Positions 6,708 to 7,810 of a stretch of DNA of 7,810 nt are shown here, one piece after another. Origin of the DNA: an uncultured Opitutaceae bacterium (lineage in GTDB: Bacteria; Verrucomicrobiota; Verrucomicrobiae; Opitutales; Opitutaceae). The position numbers were made by a program, and so were the translations under genes. The notes below the pieces were generated by a model. That model was not told the origin of the DNA and did not search any database. It saw only the letters and a list, made by a program, of their open reading frames with translations. Location: NCBI GenBank assembly GCA_946482625.1, contig CAMLSH010000171.1, positions 1-7,810 of the forward strand, given 5' to 3'. Numbering within the stretch: the first letter of the stretch is position 1; each line of letters starts with the position of its first letter.

Positions 6708-7810
6708 CCCGCCGCGCGCACCAGGCCGCTCGTTGGAAAACCTCGCCGCCTTTCCCGGACGGCCCCGTTGGTTTGGTGCCTTCTTCTCGCCGCACTCACG
6801 TTCAGCGGCTGCTCCAGCGTCAGCCAGTTCTACCGCCGCGAATCCCGCCCCGGCCGCACCAAACTCGAATCCCGCCTCGTCGTCGTCCCCGCCCAAATCA
6901 TCGGCAATCACTTCATCGTGGAAACCCGCTGGGACAAACGCGGCCCGTGGCGTTTTTTGGTGGATACAGGATCGTCGGTCACCCTTGTCTCGCAGGAATT
7001 CGCGAGCCGCTACGGCTTCCAGCAGCCGCCGACCAGCAATCCCCCCGTGCGCATCCGCTCCGCCGACGGCGGCACCGTTTCGCTGCCCGCCATCAACATC
7101 AAGCGCCTCGAAATCGGCGACGCACATTTCCTCAACATCCCCGCCTTCACCTATAATTGCGACGAACTCTCCGCCCATCTCGGCGTGCGCATCGACGGCA
7201 TCCTCGGCTTCCCGCTGTTCCGCGACGTCGTTTTCTCGCTCGACTACCCGCAATCGCGCATCGTCATCACCACCGCCGGCCCTACCCCGCTTCTTCCGGG
7301 CTCGCTCATCCCGTTCAACAACGAGCGCCGTACGCCCATCGTCACGCTCACGCTCGGTGACGAGTCGTTCACCACCCTCATCGATTCCGGCAGCGACGGC
7401 CCGCTCATGCTCAACCCGTTCGGCCTGAATCCAAAATTCTCCTACGGCCCCCGCCCAGGCGGCACCGTCGGCACGCTCATCGGCGACCGCATCCAGCAGA
7501 TCGGACGCCTCAGCCAGCCGCTCACGATCGGCGCCTACACGCTCGAACAGCCGCTCGTCGATCTTACCGACCAGCTCTCCTCCATCGGCGGCGAGATCTT
7601 AAAACACTTCTGCGTCACCTTCGATCCGCCGCGCAACAACGTCACTTTTTTCCGCGACAGCACTGCTGTCATCGCGCCCGGCGCCCGCCGCAGCACCGGC
7701 CTGAGTTTCACCAAGACGCCCGCCTACTGGCGCGTCGTCGGCGTCGTCCCCGGCTCACCCGCCGAAGCCGCCGGCATCCAACGCGGCGATCTCGTCGCCC
7801 GCATCAACGG
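6705..7810 (+). CDS. Lipoprotein with two retropepsin-like aspartyl protease motifs and a PDZ domain (3' end outside window)
   Basis: The frame stays open to the right edge, giving 368 complete codons. An Arg-rich N-terminus and hydrophobic stretch (21-33) end in TFSGC, so Cys36 is the likely lipidated residue, although Phe at -3 is atypical. Two half-domains follow, each with an aspartyl-protease active-site motif: FLVDTGSSVTLVS with Asp87, and TLIDSGSDG with Asp227, matching the bacterial aspartyl protease/retropepsin-like families in a tandem, pepsin-like arrangement. Supporting blocks are IDGILGFPLF (163-172) after the first Asp and IGGEILKHF (294-302) after the second. From about 330 a PDZ domain begins (WRVVGVVPGSPAEAAGIQRGDLVARIN), cut by the window end. 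It is probably an envelope peptidase facing the periplasm; its substrate is unknown. It is coupled to the upstream transporter. Proteolysis is inferred from motifs only. Confidence 0.88.
   Translation, partial: MPAARTRPLVGKPRRLSRTAPLVWCLLLAALTFSGCSSVSQFYRRESRPGRTKLESRLVVVPAQIIGNHFIVETRWDKRGPWRFLVDTGSSVTLVSQEFASRYGFQQPPTSNPPVRIRSADGGTVSLPAINIKRLEIGDAHFLNIPAFTYNCDELSAHLGVRIDGILGFPLFRDVVFSLDYPQSRIVITTAGPTPLLPGSLIPFNNERRTPIVTLTLGDESFTTLIDSGSDGPLMLNPFGLNPKFSYGPRPGGTVGTLIGDRIQQIGRLSQPLTIGAYTLEQPLVDLTDQLSSIGGEILKHFCVTFDPPRNNVTFFRDSTAVIAPGARRSTGLSFTKTPAYWRVVGVVPGSPAEAAGIQRGDLVARIN

Noticed and set aside
6611..7428. Plus-strand frames 6611-7156 and 6733-7428
   Set aside because: They are out-of-frame readings of the MFS end and the aspartyl-protease gene; the true frame starts at 6705, carries DTG/DSG motifs and stays open to the window edge.

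Overview
The window is GC-rich, gene-dense bacterial DNA with five protein genes, two of them cut by the window edges. I recognise no phage, insertion sequence, CRISPR array, tRNA or rRNA. The strong bias to C/G at third codon positions produces many long antisense and out-of-frame open frames, which are shadows. A PEP-CTERM sorting tail, hybrid sensor kinases of this style and several starts without a Shine-Dalgarno sequence would fit a Verrucomicrobiota bacterium, perhaps Opitutaceae-like. That placement is inference from style; no taxonomic marker was compared.

Layout. (1) The 3' two thirds of glyA (serine hydroxymethyltransferase) runs in from the left edge and ends at a very clear intrinsic terminator (808-849). 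(2) A 170-base gap with a weak dyad and a poor promoter-like pair leads into a 1001-residue membrane hybrid histidine kinase (TM, CHASE-like sensor, TM, two PAS domains, HisKA, HATPase, receiver). (3) A convergent gap with two hairpins separates it from a minus-strand gene for a secreted von Willebrand factor A (VWA) protein with a PEP-CTERM tail. (4) A divergent 268-base region separates that gene from a plus-strand two-gene operon: a 12-TM major facilitator (MFS) efflux-type transporter and, overlapping its stop codon by one base (TAATG), a lipoprotein with two aspartyl-protease motifs (DTG and DSG) and the start of a PDZ domain. The last gene runs off the right edge.

How they work together. 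glyA is a housekeeping one-carbon gene closed off by its own terminator. The kinase has an internal receiver but no output domain and no neighbouring regulator, so its partner must be elsewhere. The VWA protein should need an exosortase encoded elsewhere. Only the MFS and aspartyl-protease genes are clearly co-expressed. I do not see strong evidence of a new multi-gene system. The most noteworthy items are the transporter/periplasmic-protease pair and the exported VWA protein.
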